DNA of 64,000 bases from Photobacterium sanctipauli (GTDB lineage: Bacteria; Pseudomonadota; Gammaproteobacteria; Enterobacterales; Vibrionaceae). Below, piece by piece: positions 8,290 through 17,083 of the stretch; positions within the stretch are counted from its first letter, which is position 1, and every line of letters begins with the position of its first letter. The stretch spans positions 62,001-126,000 of the forward strand of contig NZ_PYMA01000014.1 in NCBI RefSeq assembly GCF_003026495.1, given 5' to 3'. Position numbers and translations under genes: made by a program. Under the pieces are notes generated by a model that had not been told where the DNA came from, did not search any database, and saw only the letters and a program-made list of their open reading frames with translations.

Positions 8290-9087
8290 TTATGGCGTGA
8301 TACTGGCTGTTGAATGAATGACTTGTGCTGCTTGAAGCCCGCTCTGTGGACAGCGGATCTTTTGGCTGAACATTACCGCTTTGAGGTTCAGGATTTTACG
8401 TTTGTATGTTGCCCTGACTAACTGGTAGTCGATGTCTGGTGAGAACCACAGCACGAGTTTTCTATCGCTCTTGCGGATTTGCTCGACGCGAATCGTGCTT
8501 ATTTTGCCGAAGTTGCTGTTTATCGTTTCTCGCCCTTTGACTTGAAAGTAATAGTGGTTCACATCATCGGTATCTTGCAGCTTATAGCTGAATGTGGTTT
8601 TTCCTTCTATTAATGCCAATCGCATTTGCGTACCCAATGCATCACCATCGAGCAGCGGTAAATCATCGCTACTGAATTTCATGGTTTTGCCGTCACTGGT
8701 CACGGACGATTGCTTTGCATCTGCGGTAAAGCTTGCTTCGGTTTTGCCAGCAAGAATACCTGAAACTTCGCGATTAAAGCCCTTCGAAACAAATGAATTA
8801 TGTACTTCTGACCAGTAAACCTGACTGTATTGCTTAAACTTGGTTTTGGTCATTAACACATCGACATTGCTGTATGAGCGTATTGTCGCCGTTGTGCCTT
8901 GCCAGCTTAGGCTCCGACTCAGCTGACCCACTTTAAGGTTATTGAAAAATAAATCATACGCGAATGTTTTCGAGCATTGATGAAAAGCCTGAGGCGGAGG
9001 TGCCGCAGAAGCTGGGGGGGAAATAAGGGAGCTGGAAAAGAGTGCAATCGCAAAAATGCTTGGATACACAAGGGAATAAGCCTGCAC
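8290..9087 (-). CDS. DUF3108 domain-containing exported protein
   Basis: 265 residues from GTG at 9087, chosen because GGAGG lies just upstream (9092-9096). A signal peptide runs to about ASA|APPPQ. The mature protein has the DUF3108 pattern: FAYDLFFNNLKVGQLSRSL, then alternating beta-strands (YSQVYWSEVHNSFVSKGFNR) and the closing KLVLWFSPDIDYQLVRATY. The family is a periplasmic beta-barrel-like fold of unknown function. No operon partner is evident; the downstream neighbour is convergent. Confidence 0.8.
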   Translation of the reverse strand: MQAYSLVYPSIFAIALFSSSLISPPASAAPPPQAFHQCSKTFAYDLFFNNLKVGQLSRSLSWQGTTATIRSYSNVDVLMTKTKFKQYSQVYWSEVHNSFVSKGFNREVSGILAGKTEASFTADAKQSSVTSDGKTMKFSSDDLPLLDGDALGTQMRLALIEGKTTFSYKLQDTDDVNHYYFQVKGRETINSNFGKISTIRVEQIRKSDRKLVLWFSPDIDYQLVRATYKRKILNLKAVMFSQKIRCPQSGLQAAQVIHSTASITP

Positions 9088-9195
9088 TCTACCTCCGAAA
9101 TCTTAGCTTATCGCTTTAATCAAAAATAGCAGTGCAGGCTTTAATGTGCCAATTTCCCTTGGCTCGATAATTGGATAAAGCTTAATTGGATAAAG

Positions 9196-10740
9196 CTATT
9201 TGAGCAGGCGCTTGAGGATTTTGCCTGTCGCGGTCATAGGTAGCTCGGTAACCAGCTGGATATGGCGAGGGTATTTATAATCGGCAAGACGTTCTTTACC
9301 CCAGTTCATCAGTGCTTTTTCGCACGCTGTTGCACCTTCCTTCAAAATGATGAATGCCTTTGCTTCCTCACCATAAGTTTTATGGGGAATACCGATGACC
9401 GCGACCATATGAACGTCAGGGTGAGTCATGAAGGTCTCTTCGATATCTCGAGGGTAGATATTAAAGCCGCCCCTGATAATGACTTCTTTTAGTCGATCGA
9501 CCACGTATACGTACCCTTCGTCATCCATTCGAACAATATCGCCAGTATGTAGCCAACCATCGATAACAGTTTTTGCGGTTTCTTCCGGCTTCTTGTAATA
9601 GCCTTTCATGACATTATGGCCGCGTACTAATAGCTCGCCTTCTTTACCTCGAGGGACCTCGTTGCCTTTATCATCAACCACTTTCATGGTGACACCAGGA
9701 AGGGGTTGCCCGATGCTGCCAGGCTTACGCTTGTATTCCAGATGGTTGAACGCCGCCACAGGAGAAGATTCAGACAGCCCATAGCCCTCGATAACTGGGA
9801 CGTTGAGCTTGGCTTCAAATTGCTTGAGAATTTCCACTGGCATCGATGAGCCGCCAGAGATAGCGACTTTTAGGGTGCTAGCCACTTCGGCAATTTCATC
9901 CCCTCCATGTCTTTCAGCATAAGTCAGCAGACCGATGAACATGGTCGGTACACCGGCGATGTGGGTTACCTTATGCTCTAGCATCAGTTGGATGACTGTT
10001 TTAGGGACAAAACGCGGTACCAGTACCAAGGCGCTGCCTGCGAGAATCGATGTGTTCATGATGAGCGACTGACCAAAGGTATGGAACAGCGGCAATATGG
10101 CCATGCTGACGTCTGTGCCTTTTTGGTTGGTGAGCGCTTGGCACGCCTGTGCGTTGCATAGCATGTTACTTTGGCTTAGCTCGGCACCTTTGGCTCGGCC
10201 TGTTGTACCAGAGGTATAAAGGATCACACATGAGTCTTCGGCGTGACGGTAAATGGCATCGAAATCATCAAGCTCAGATGCCAACCATTGGTTAAAGCTG
10301 TGTGCACCCTCTGGTAGCGGAGTACCCGCGCCTGATTCAATGGAAACGAAGTGTTGGCAACTTGGGGTTTGTTGGAAACCCTCAAAGCAGTATTCGCCGC
10401 TTGGTAGGGCACTATTGCCCTCAAAGCTGATCAGTGCGACAGCGTCTGAATCGTCAAGGTGGTAAGCAACTTCGGCACCTTTTAGCATGATATTCAGTGG
10501 TACAGTTACCGCCCCCACCTTTTGAATCGCATAGTAGCCAATCACAAATGCAGGCGTATTTGGACAAGAAATGGCGACTTTATCATCAGGTTGGATGCCG
10601 AGCTGAACAAGGTGATTAGCCACCTTGTTGACCATGGTGTTTAGCGTTTTGTAATTGATTTTTTGTTCGCCAAAGATGAGCGCAGTGTCATTGGCACGGA
10701 AGTTGGCGTTGCGTTCTAGGTTCGTCGCTAAATTATACAT
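9196..10740 (-). CDS. Long-chain fatty acid--CoA ligase (AMP-dependent acyl-CoA synthetase)
   Basis: 514 residues of the ANL superfamily. The P-loop-like A3 motif YTSGTTGRAKGAELS is at about 172-186, followed by GYGLSESSPVAAFN (A5), WLHTGDIVRMDDEGYVYVVDRLKE (A7/A8) and a C-terminal Lys in MTATGKILKR (A10) that catalyses adenylation. The protein would activate a fatty acid to acyl-CoA through an acyl-AMP. It is shorter than E. coli FadD (561) and closer to FadD3/FadK-like enzymes, so chain-length preference is open. I saw no FadR-like operator in front of it. Confidence 0.88.
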   Translation of the reverse strand: MYNLATNLERNANFRANDTALIFGEQKINYKTLNTMVNKVANHLVQLGIQPDDKVAISCPNTPAFVIGYYAIQKVGAVTVPLNIMLKGAEVAYHLDDSDAVALISFEGNSALPSGEYCFEGFQQTPSCQHFVSIESGAGTPLPEGAHSFNQWLASELDDFDAIYRHAEDSCVILYTSGTTGRAKGAELSQSNMLCNAQACQALTNQKGTDVSMAILPLFHTFGQSLIMNTSILAGSALVLVPRFVPKTVIQLMLEHKVTHIAGVPTMFIGLLTYAERHGGDEIAEVASTLKVAISGGSSMPVEILKQFEAKLNVPVIEGYGLSESSPVAAFNHLEYKRKPGSIGQPLPGVTMKVVDDKGNEVPRGKEGELLVRGHNVMKGYYKKPEETAKTVIDGWLHTGDIVRMDDEGYVYVVDRLKEVIIRGGFNIYPRDIEETFMTHPDVHMVAVIGIPHKTYGEEAKAFIILKEGATACEKALMNWGKERLADYKYPRHIQLVTELPMTATGKILKRLLK

Positions 10741-11063
10741 AGTGTATTGAGATGTTATGAATGACGAGGACCATTTTAATATAAAAAAGGTGGAACTTGC
10801 TGATAACTTGCGAATATGTCTCTTTTTTTAAGGCAGGACGAATTTTTTATGACAATAGATATTCAAGGTATTCAATGAGTTATTGCTAGCTTATATGTTA
10901 CCCCTCTCTGTAATAAGTACGGCTTATTCTTAACTTGCTGATTATATGTGACTAATTTTGAAATCGGCACAGACTAATTCAATGAAACTTTGATGTCGTT
11001 TATTTGACGATCTTGATCTAGGCTTCTATTTTTAGTTGGGTTTAACTGACAGAGGTGTGGAAG
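10741..11063. other. Intergenic region, no gene seen
   Basis: 323 bp of AT-rich sequence between the divergent acyl-CoA synthetase and the small gene at 11064. It must hold both promoters, but I found no convincing operator or RNA structure. Confidence 0.6.
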
Positions 11064-11282
11064 ATGAAGAAAATGAACTCGGCCTATCGCTTGCAAATCA
11101 TCAAAGAAGTCGCGACTCGTAAACAGTTAATAGCAGATGGTGATCCGATGGCTTGCCACATATCTCAGTTATTAAACTCCAAGCATGAAAAGACGGAAGT
11201 GGTTGAAAAGCATTTCAATGGCTGCCATTACGATGATGCCGTTGGCGGTTGGGTGAGTAACCTATGGGATGCGAAAAAATAA
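11064..11282 (+). CDS. Small hypothetical protein
   Basis: 72 residues from ATG at 11064 with a purine-rich AGAGGTGTGGAAG upstream; GTG at 11055 and ATG at 11076 are alternatives. The protein is mostly helical and charged, with two Cys (ACHIS, NGCHY) and a C-terminal GGWVSNLWDAKK. There is no signal peptide, membrane segment or recognised domain. Flanking intergenic DNA on both sides suggests a monocistronic gene. Its reality rests on the start context and codon use similar to neighbours. Confidence 0.55.
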   Translation: MKKMNSAYRLQIIKEVATRKQLIADGDPMACHISQLLNSKHEKTEVVEKHFNGCHYDDAVGGWVSNLWDAKK

Positions 11283-11310
11283 TAGCAGCAATACCAAATG
11301 AGTGACGAGT

Positions 11311-11376
11311 CACTTAACCAATCGATCACCTATGGCGACAACAGCGTAAAGCGAAGATTGCCATAGGTTTAAGTGC
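11311..11376. repeat. Nested intergenic inverted repeat
   Basis: Inner arms ACCTATGGC (11328-11336) and GCCATAGGT (11360-11368) pair perfectly. Outer arms CACTTAA (11311-11317) and TTAAGTG (about 11370-11376) extend the structure. A separate short palindrome AGTGAC-GA-GTCACT sits just before it. It may be a small dispersed palindromic element or a transcript-end structure; no coding gene is within it. Confidence 0.5.
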
Positions 11377-11482
11377 CTTACACACCTTCAATATTCTCCT
11401 TTCAAAGAAACATAGCGCCCCGACTGGATAAATGTAATTGACTCAGGTACATTCCCTGCGTCTGTAACTTTTAGGTCGATGC

Positions 11483-11959
11483 ATGAATTACGTAGAGTTA
11501 GATAGCTATACCCGTAAGTGGATTTTCACCCACGCTTCTATGCCTGTGGCAGAGGATGACTTAGCTTTGATTAAGCCGTTCACTCAGGCCCGTTCAGCGC
11601 AAATTTGGCGTGAGCACATCAGTGCGCAAAGCCCTGACGCTGATCACTTTGAAAAGGGCGATTGGGCGCATAATGATAAGATTTGGTCAGAAGCACATGA
11701 CTGGCAAGATGCATGGGATAGCGACGAGCCTGAGTTACCTGAAGAACTACTTGCGTTCCTTGACTGGGAAGACAACACAACGGTCTTTTTCTGTTATGAA
11801 AAATACAATGTGATTGAAACCAAGTGGAATGTATTCAAGCGCAACTGGAAGAACTTCCTGTTTTTCGATGATGGCCCAATACTGATTGGACGTAAGAAAA
11901 AACAAGCGATATGGTTCAGTTCCAAAGGCACATTCAAGTGTGCGCTGCGTAGCGATTAA
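11483..11959 (+). CDS. DUF2947 domain-containing protein
   Basis: 158 residues, cytoplasmic, rich in Trp. The whole length matches the DUF2947 family of Vibrionaceae and relatives: YTRKWIFTHASMPV, ARSAQIWREHIS, FLDWEDNTTVFFCYE and FKRNWKNFLFFDDGPILIG. Function is unknown. It is flanked by intergenic DNA and ends in a strong intrinsic terminator at 11978, so it is probably transcribed alone. The start ATG at 11483 has only a weak ribosome site. Confidence 0.85.
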   Translation: MNYVELDSYTRKWIFTHASMPVAEDDLALIKPFTQARSAQIWREHISAQSPDADHFEKGDWAHNDKIWSEAHDWQDAWDSDEPELPEELLAFLDWEDNTTVFFCYEKYNVIETKWNVFKRNWKNFLFFDDGPILIGRKKKQAIWFSSKGTFKCALRSD

Positions 11960-11977
11960 ACCTAACGGTATTGACAG

Positions 11978-12006
11978 TACAGCCTCTAGAAAGAGGCTGT
12001 ATTTAT
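11978..12006 (+). terminator. Intrinsic terminator after the DUF2947 gene
   Basis: A perfect 10-bp stem TACAGCCTCT/AGAGGCTGTA with a tetraloop AGAA, followed by TTTAT, lies 19 nt after the stop codon. Confidence 0.85.
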
Positions 12007-12056
12007 ACCAACCTCAGCAAAAAAACTGACCAGTTCCTTATTGGGGGGGTATTATA

Positions 12057-14066
12057 TCAGCCGCTATTATTTCCATACATTGAGTTGTACTCAATGACTT
12101 GCCCCTTGCCCAAGATTTTCGCTTCGTACATCGCCTTGTCGGCCCGTCGCAAAATATCATCACCGTTTTGCTTTTCATTGGGTAATACATAGTAACAACC
12201 AATGCTGGCGCTAATGGAAAGCGCCTTGCTACCAAGTTGTATGGGTTCATCGATTCTATCAAACAGGCGCTGGCAAGTACGGCGGACACCGTCTTCACTT
12301 TCAATAGGGCTCAGTAAGATAACGAATTCGTCCCCGGCTAAGCGCGAGACAAGATCGGTTTTGCGTACCGTTCCCTTCAGCTTTTCAGCGATGATCTTGA
12401 GTACCTGATCGCCGGCCTCATGGCCGTAGCTATCGTTCACATCTTTAAAGCCGTCGAGGTCAATAAACAGTACGGCAAACACTTGCTGGCTGGTATGTTG
12501 CTGAATTAAGTATCGGCGTAGGGATTGGTGCAACTTGGCGCGATTTGGCAAGTTGGTTAGTGGATCATGATTAGCAAGGTGTTCAAGTCGTTGTACTTCT
12601 TTCATTGATCGCAGATCGGACGCTATCACCACGGTCTGAGGCTCTTTGCTATGGGAGTCTTGTATTTGATTGACTCGAACAAAGAGAGGCAGAGATTCGT
12701 TATTCATGGTGCGGGTATTGATCTCGCCCTGCCATTGGTTTGCGATATTGAGGCTGTACAAAATGGTGGCTTGAAGGCGTTGGTATTCATCGTCGTCGAC
12801 CAGCTGCCTAAACGGCTTGCCGAGAATATCTGCCTCACTGTAGCCCGTCATGGATTCGAATGCCGTGTTGACCATAGAGATATTGCCATTTTTATCGAAT
12901 AGCAATATCGCATCTTGGCTGTTTTCGAAAATATTGGCAGCAAGCTTTTGCTGTTTTTCTGCCTGGTAGCGATCGGTAATATCTTCAATCGCAAATAAGG
13001 TTTGGTGGCGCTGGTTTAATGGGCGGCTAAATACAAGGTAAACCTTCTCTTCACCTGAGCTGGAACGGGTTTGAATCGTGAGTTGATCAATCACAGCCCC
13101 TTTGCATAAGGCTTTTCTAACGATGGGTATCACCGGGTTATCGTGGTCGGAGGCAATAATATCAATGAAATATTTGCCAGATAACTGAGTCAGCGGAATA
13201 TCGAAGACATGCTGGCAAGCCTGGTTCACCAGGGTGATGTAACCGTGATGGTTCACAACAATCAAGGCGTGTTGAACTGTTTCAATCACATCTTCAGCAA
13301 ACGCTTTTTCTTCAGCAAGCTCAGCCATGGCTTCTCGTATTTTACTGTCACGCAGGCTGATTTTATCCACCATTTGGTTAAAGCCACTAACGAGGGAGCT
13401 GAGCTCATCATTGGTGTATCGACTTTGGGTCAACGGCTTGTGTTCATCCCCTTTAATTAACCGAATAATGGCCTTGTTGAGTTGGGTGATGGGGTTAGTC
13501 ACCCAAAGTTGCATTCGATTAATAATGTACGCCCCAACACCAAATAACAGCAGCAACAAGAAGAGGCTAATTTTGAGGTGTGTGATGCGCAGTGCCTGCA
13601 ATTTATGAAGTGAAACCGCAATGTGCATATGAGCAATATTTTCGCCATCGAGCAAGATGGGCACGATGATATACAGCATTTCGGTGCCAAAATGATGGCC
13701 ATTTTGTACGATTAAGTGCTGTTGCTTGGGTGTAGGGGGAGTAAACTTAATGCTGTCATCGATATAGTGCGCGAAAAGGCTGTGATCAGGTCGTTCGAGT
13801 CGCACTCTTGCTATCAATGTGTCTGCCTTAAATGCAGATAAAATATCATGGGCTGCGACGACATCGTTAAATAGCACCGGGGCGGTTAAATTAAGCCCGA
13901 CACCATTGGCTAATATGTTGGTGCGTGTAACCAGATTGCTTTTTTCTAGATTCAGGTAGCGCTGATAGCTGAACACTTGAAATGCCATAAACACGATAAC
14001 GATAAAACTGATAATCGGAAGCGACAGCCGCTGATTCAATGTCAGCTTTTCTATCCATTTATTCAT
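12057..14066 (-). CDS. Membrane diguanylate cyclase: CHASE8-HAMP-PAS-PAS-GGDEF (YfiN-like)
   Basis: 669 residues from ATG at 14066 behind GGGGGAAG; a GTG at 14078 is the alternative. The order is: a membrane helix near residues 15-35; a periplasmic CHASE8-type sensor (ILANGVGLNLTAPVLFND, then FKADTLIARVRLERPD); a second helix near 170-190; HAMP; two PAS domains (about 245-490); and a C-terminal GGDEF domain. The active-site loop reads AGDEF instead of GGDEF, and an intact RxxD inhibitory site (RKTD) lies five residues before it. It should make c-di-GMP under control of the overlapping upstream yfiR-like gene, as in the P. aeruginosa YfiN-YfiR pair. Confidence 0.9.
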   Translation of the reverse strand: MNKWIEKLTLNQRLSLPIISFIVIVFMAFQVFSYQRYLNLEKSNLVTRTNILANGVGLNLTAPVLFNDVVAAHDILSAFKADTLIARVRLERPDHSLFAHYIDDSIKFTPPTPKQQHLIVQNGHHFGTEMLYIIVPILLDGENIAHMHIAVSLHKLQALRITHLKISLFLLLLLFGVGAYIINRMQLWVTNPITQLNKAIIRLIKGDEHKPLTQSRYTNDELSSLVSGFNQMVDKISLRDSKIREAMAELAEEKAFAEDVIETVQHALIVVNHHGYITLVNQACQHVFDIPLTQLSGKYFIDIIASDHDNPVIPIVRKALCKGAVIDQLTIQTRSSSGEEKVYLVFSRPLNQRHQTLFAIEDITDRYQAEKQQKLAANIFENSQDAILLFDKNGNISMVNTAFESMTGYSEADILGKPFRQLVDDDEYQRLQATILYSLNIANQWQGEINTRTMNNESLPLFVRVNQIQDSHSKEPQTVVIASDLRSMKEVQRLEHLANHDPLTNLPNRAKLHQSLRRYLIQQHTSQQVFAVLFIDLDGFKDVNDSYGHEAGDQVLKIIAEKLKGTVRKTDLVSRLAGDEFVILLSPIESEDGVRRTCQRLFDRIDEPIQLGSKALSISASIGCYYVLPNEKQNGDDILRRADKAMYEAKILGKGQVIEYNSMYGNNSG

Positions 14067-14643
14067 GACTTCCCCCACTCATTTTATTACCGAGCTGATG
14101 GTCATGGATAATGGCAATACGAAGTAATTGCGAGCTAGCAGAAAGGTTGGCGCGTTGAAGGTGAGTCAGCGACAGGGCCGGTTTGATTTTTTTATTATGA
14201 GTTTGCAGCTCAATCATACCTCCTCGCTCAAGAAAGCGTGGACTATCGCTTATTGTTAGCAATTCAGGATACTGAGGTATAGCTTGTAAGATATTGAGTT
14301 TTTGTTCAGTAATATACAACACCTCACATTGTTCACTGGCGGCTGTCAGATCATCCATTTTAGTTAGTTTAGTGTTTACTGCAGCACTGGCAAAAAACTT
14401 GTCGAGGGTAATGGTGATACTGTCTCGGCCGAGTACGCAGTAACGAATGGGATCGGCGTTAGGCCAGCGAATAAAATTGGCGAGGCGATACACATAAACG
14501 GTTTTAATTTTGTGGGCGGAATAGCTTTGAGAGGGGGAACTGGCTTTTGCGGTAACACTCAGTACTAGCAATGCAAACGACATTGCTAGCCAGAGTTGAT
14601 ACCGACACAATATTGTTCTTCCTGTCATGCTTACCAGTTCCAT
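14059..14643 (-). CDS. YfiR family periplasmic protein (DUF4154)
   Basis: 194 residues from ATG at 14643; ATG at 14628 (MTGRTIL) would give a more standard signal peptide and avoid overlap with the upstream gene. After the signal, YSAHKIKTVYVYRLANFIRWP is the DUF4154 opening, and IELQTHNKKIKPALSL plus the C-terminal SSQLLRIA are the usual family end. Two Cys (RYCVLG, EQCEVLY) match the disulfide position of YfiR proteins. The family binds and represses the periplasmic domain of a partner diguanylate cyclase. The cyclase gene follows with an 8-nt overlap, so co-translation is likely. Confidence 0.9.
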   Translation of the reverse strand: MELVSMTGRTILCRYQLWLAMSFALLVLSVTAKASSPSQSYSAHKIKTVYVYRLANFIRWPNADPIRYCVLGRDSITITLDKFFASAAVNTKLTKMDDLTAASEQCEVLYITEQKLNILQAIPQYPELLTISDSPRFLERGGMIELQTHNKKIKPALSLTHLQRANLSASSQLLRIAIIHDHQLGNKMSGGSHE

Positions 14644-16736
14644 GATGCCCGTAAAAATGCACTTTCTTCTATCTTGGCTTTATAAGGTAAATCTTCATAG
14701 GCCGATTTACCGAATGCATCAACAATCAATTCAACTTGTGGCCAACTTGGTTTTTGTTGCCATGCAAGGCGAATATCAAGTGTACTGACTGAAGGCGCTT
14801 TATATGCCTCTAGCTGTGAGGATACAGCACTTTTGTGTTTGTACCATAAATCGAGTTGCCAAGCCGGAGTTATATCCCATAAAGTCTGAATAGAAACTAA
14901 ATGTGCAGGTTGGTTGTTGTATTTTGTTTTATACCCAGTTTCATTGCTTTTGGGGCATTGTTCACTGGTATCGCAAGCGGCCTCTGTATGGATATAGCTG
15001 TAACTGGTATTTACCGTGAATGAAGATATTGGTGTCCAGCGGATTGCTGTTTCAAAACCATAGCTGTCTGCTTCTAAATCGTCGGAATAGGTTTCGGATA
15101 AAATAAACATCTCATAGGGCAGGGAGGAGCCATCGGCACAATGACCGAAAGTACAGTGCCATTGACTATTGCCTTCCATTCTTAGGTTTTTGTGTTGGCT
15201 ATAAAATAACGTGCTATCAATATCTAAGTGGTTAGCCAAGGTGTAGCGATGCCCCATGTCGAGGGTGACAACTGTTTCGTTATCTAGGTCTTCATTGGCG
15301 GCAGTGTAGATGATAACAGGCCGGGTATTACCGCATTGCTCATCAAGGCAAACCGTCCCTGAAAAATAGGCATCGGTTTTGGTCGCAACAAATGAAGGGG
15401 TGACAGTAGCTCGGCCTGCACCAGCCCAAAAGCGATGACTGTCGTTGTGTTTATAGAGTACTCGTACCTGAGGTTGTATTTCTGTTGAGTCATTCAATGA
15501 ATAATGCTCGACTTTTGTCCCTAGCGTCATGCTCACTTTTTCAGTGAGTTGCGATTCAAGTTGGGCATAGGCATTGAAAATGGTGTCAGTCTCTTTCGGA
15601 TCGAGGCTATACCGTCCCCATGGTTCGACATGCTGATAGGTTACGTCGGGGTAGGGCTCTGTTTGACGGTGAATGGCCCGAACACCGCCACCCAAAGTGA
15701 GCTCAGTGTTATCGTTGAGTAGGCGATGGGTGAGCAAGTCGAGATCAAAGGTATAAAATTCACCTTTGGCAGAAGGTTCGTTGGTGGAGTTGGCATCAAG
15801 CCAAGTATGCAGTTCATAGTTGGCATCTTCTTGTTGTTCGTACCAATCGAAACTAATGTAGCCACCGCGAGAGTAGACATTGAGCTCAGTTTCGGTAAAC
15901 ACACTCGCGGGATCATTTTCAAAGTTGGCATAAAACCAGTCATGGCTTGATTTTGTTTGGAATCCGCCGGCTTGAACCGTGATTTGACGATTTCCGCCAT
16001 CGTAATCGGCTCTCATGCCACCAGAAAGATTGCGCCAAGTGTCATCGTTTTCGAGGTAGTAATCACCTTGGGTGCCTTTGACATAAAAACGGGCGGTAAG
16101 ATTGTCAGAAAAAGAAGTGCCATAGCGGTAATTGAGGTTTTTATATTGCCGTTCACCGACGGCAACTTCACCGTAGTGACCTAAAGTGTCCAGACTGTTT
16201 TTGGTGATGATGTTCACTATACCGTTGGCGGCGTTGCCTCCCCATAGGGTGCCGGCTGTTCCTCGAATCACTTCTATGCGATCAATGTCTTCGAACATGC
16301 TGTCGATGGTGTGCCAGAACGTCCCTGACATCAATGGGCTGTAAACACTGCGCCCGTCAACCATAACGAGTAGCTTGTTATACAGCACTTCGTTAAGTCC
16401 GCGTAACGACACTTGCCAGTTATACTCGGATATTTTAGTGACTTGCACGCCGGGGGCCAGGGCGAGTGCCTCGGCCACCGACCTAACACCACTACGTTTA
16501 ATTTGCTCACTACTGATGACATAAACGGCGGCTGGGATGTCATCGATAACTTGGTTCTTTTTGGCGGCAGAGGTCACTTTAATTTCAGCTGAAGCGAGTT
16601 CCTCAAGACTCATTGCCAGTAACATATCGAGCTCACTAGCATGAGCTGACAAGGGTATGACGGCAATGGATGAAATTAGTGCGAAAGATACCGGTTTAAT
16701 CGTTACTGTTTTCTGCTGCAAAAAAGAGAGTGCCAT
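14631..16736 (-). CDS. TonB-dependent outer-membrane receptor
   Basis: About 701 residues from ATG at 16736; a TTG at 16781 would add 15 but spoils the signal peptide. After SAHA| the segment LDMLLAMSLEELASAEI precedes a plug domain with VYVISSEQIKRSGVRSVAEAL, VMVDGRSVYSP, IDRIEVIRGTAGTLWGGNA and GIVNIITK. A 22-strand-like barrel follows and ends in FLRASWNW. This SLEEL-type receptor class is often found beside YfiR proteins. It heads the operon, overlapping or abutting the YfiR-like gene, so it may feed ligand import or ligand status to c-di-GMP signalling. Ligand unknown; no Fur box was noticed. Confidence 0.9.
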   Translation of the reverse strand: MALSFLQQKTVTIKPVSFALISSIAVIPLSAHASELDMLLAMSLEELASAEIKVTSAAKKNQVIDDIPAAVYVISSEQIKRSGVRSVAEALALAPGVQVTKISEYNWQVSLRGLNEVLYNKLLVMVDGRSVYSPLMSGTFWHTIDSMFEDIDRIEVIRGTAGTLWGGNAANGIVNIITKNSLDTLGHYGEVAVGERQYKNLNYRYGTSFSDNLTARFYVKGTQGDYYLENDDTWRNLSGGMRADYDGGNRQITVQAGGFQTKSSHDWFYANFENDPASVFTETELNVYSRGGYISFDWYEQQEDANYELHTWLDANSTNEPSAKGEFYTFDLDLLTHRLLNDNTELTLGGGVRAIHRQTEPYPDVTYQHVEPWGRYSLDPKETDTIFNAYAQLESQLTEKVSMTLGTKVEHYSLNDSTEIQPQVRVLYKHNDSHRFWAGAGRATVTPSFVATKTDAYFSGTVCLDEQCGNTRPVIIYTAANEDLDNETVVTLDMGHRYTLANHLDIDSTLFYSQHKNLRMEGNSQWHCTFGHCADGSSLPYEMFILSETYSDDLEADSYGFETAIRWTPISSFTVNTSYSYIHTEAACDTSEQCPKSNETGYKTKYNNQPAHLVSIQTLWDITPAWQLDLWYKHKSAVSSQLEAYKAPSVSTLDIRLAWQQKPSWPQVELIVDAFGKSAYEDLPYKAKIEESAFLRASWNW

Positions 16737-17083
16737 ATCGAATATAAACCCATAGTGAACTAATGGGATATATAGTATCAAAGTGGCAATAAAATCATTA
16801 ATATTCAGCGGGTTATGCTGGTATAAAGGTTTTGGGTTTTATGCTTTGGGGGAATTAAATGGCCCATTAATACATAATCACTAATATGTTAAGTGAATAG
16901 TGGGGAGCGAAATTTTGACTCTAATGATTAGATACCCGTATGTTGACGAGAAAAGCATTCACATAGGGTGTTTTTGAGTCGTTAGTGACCCGTATCTGCT
17001 GTTTATAGCCTTCGGCAGCGTCAAAAAAATGGATAGCAAAAACTGTGATCATAATCACTACATCTTTATATTTTGAACTAAGA
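16737..17083. other. Intergenic region, no gene seen
   Basis: 347 bp, AT-rich, between the receptor start and the pirin stop, both minus-strand genes. It should contain the promoter of the receptor-yfiR-cyclase operon. A minus-strand open frame at 16921-17172 overlaps the pirin gene and lacks a ribosome site. No operator was recognised. Confidence 0.5.
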
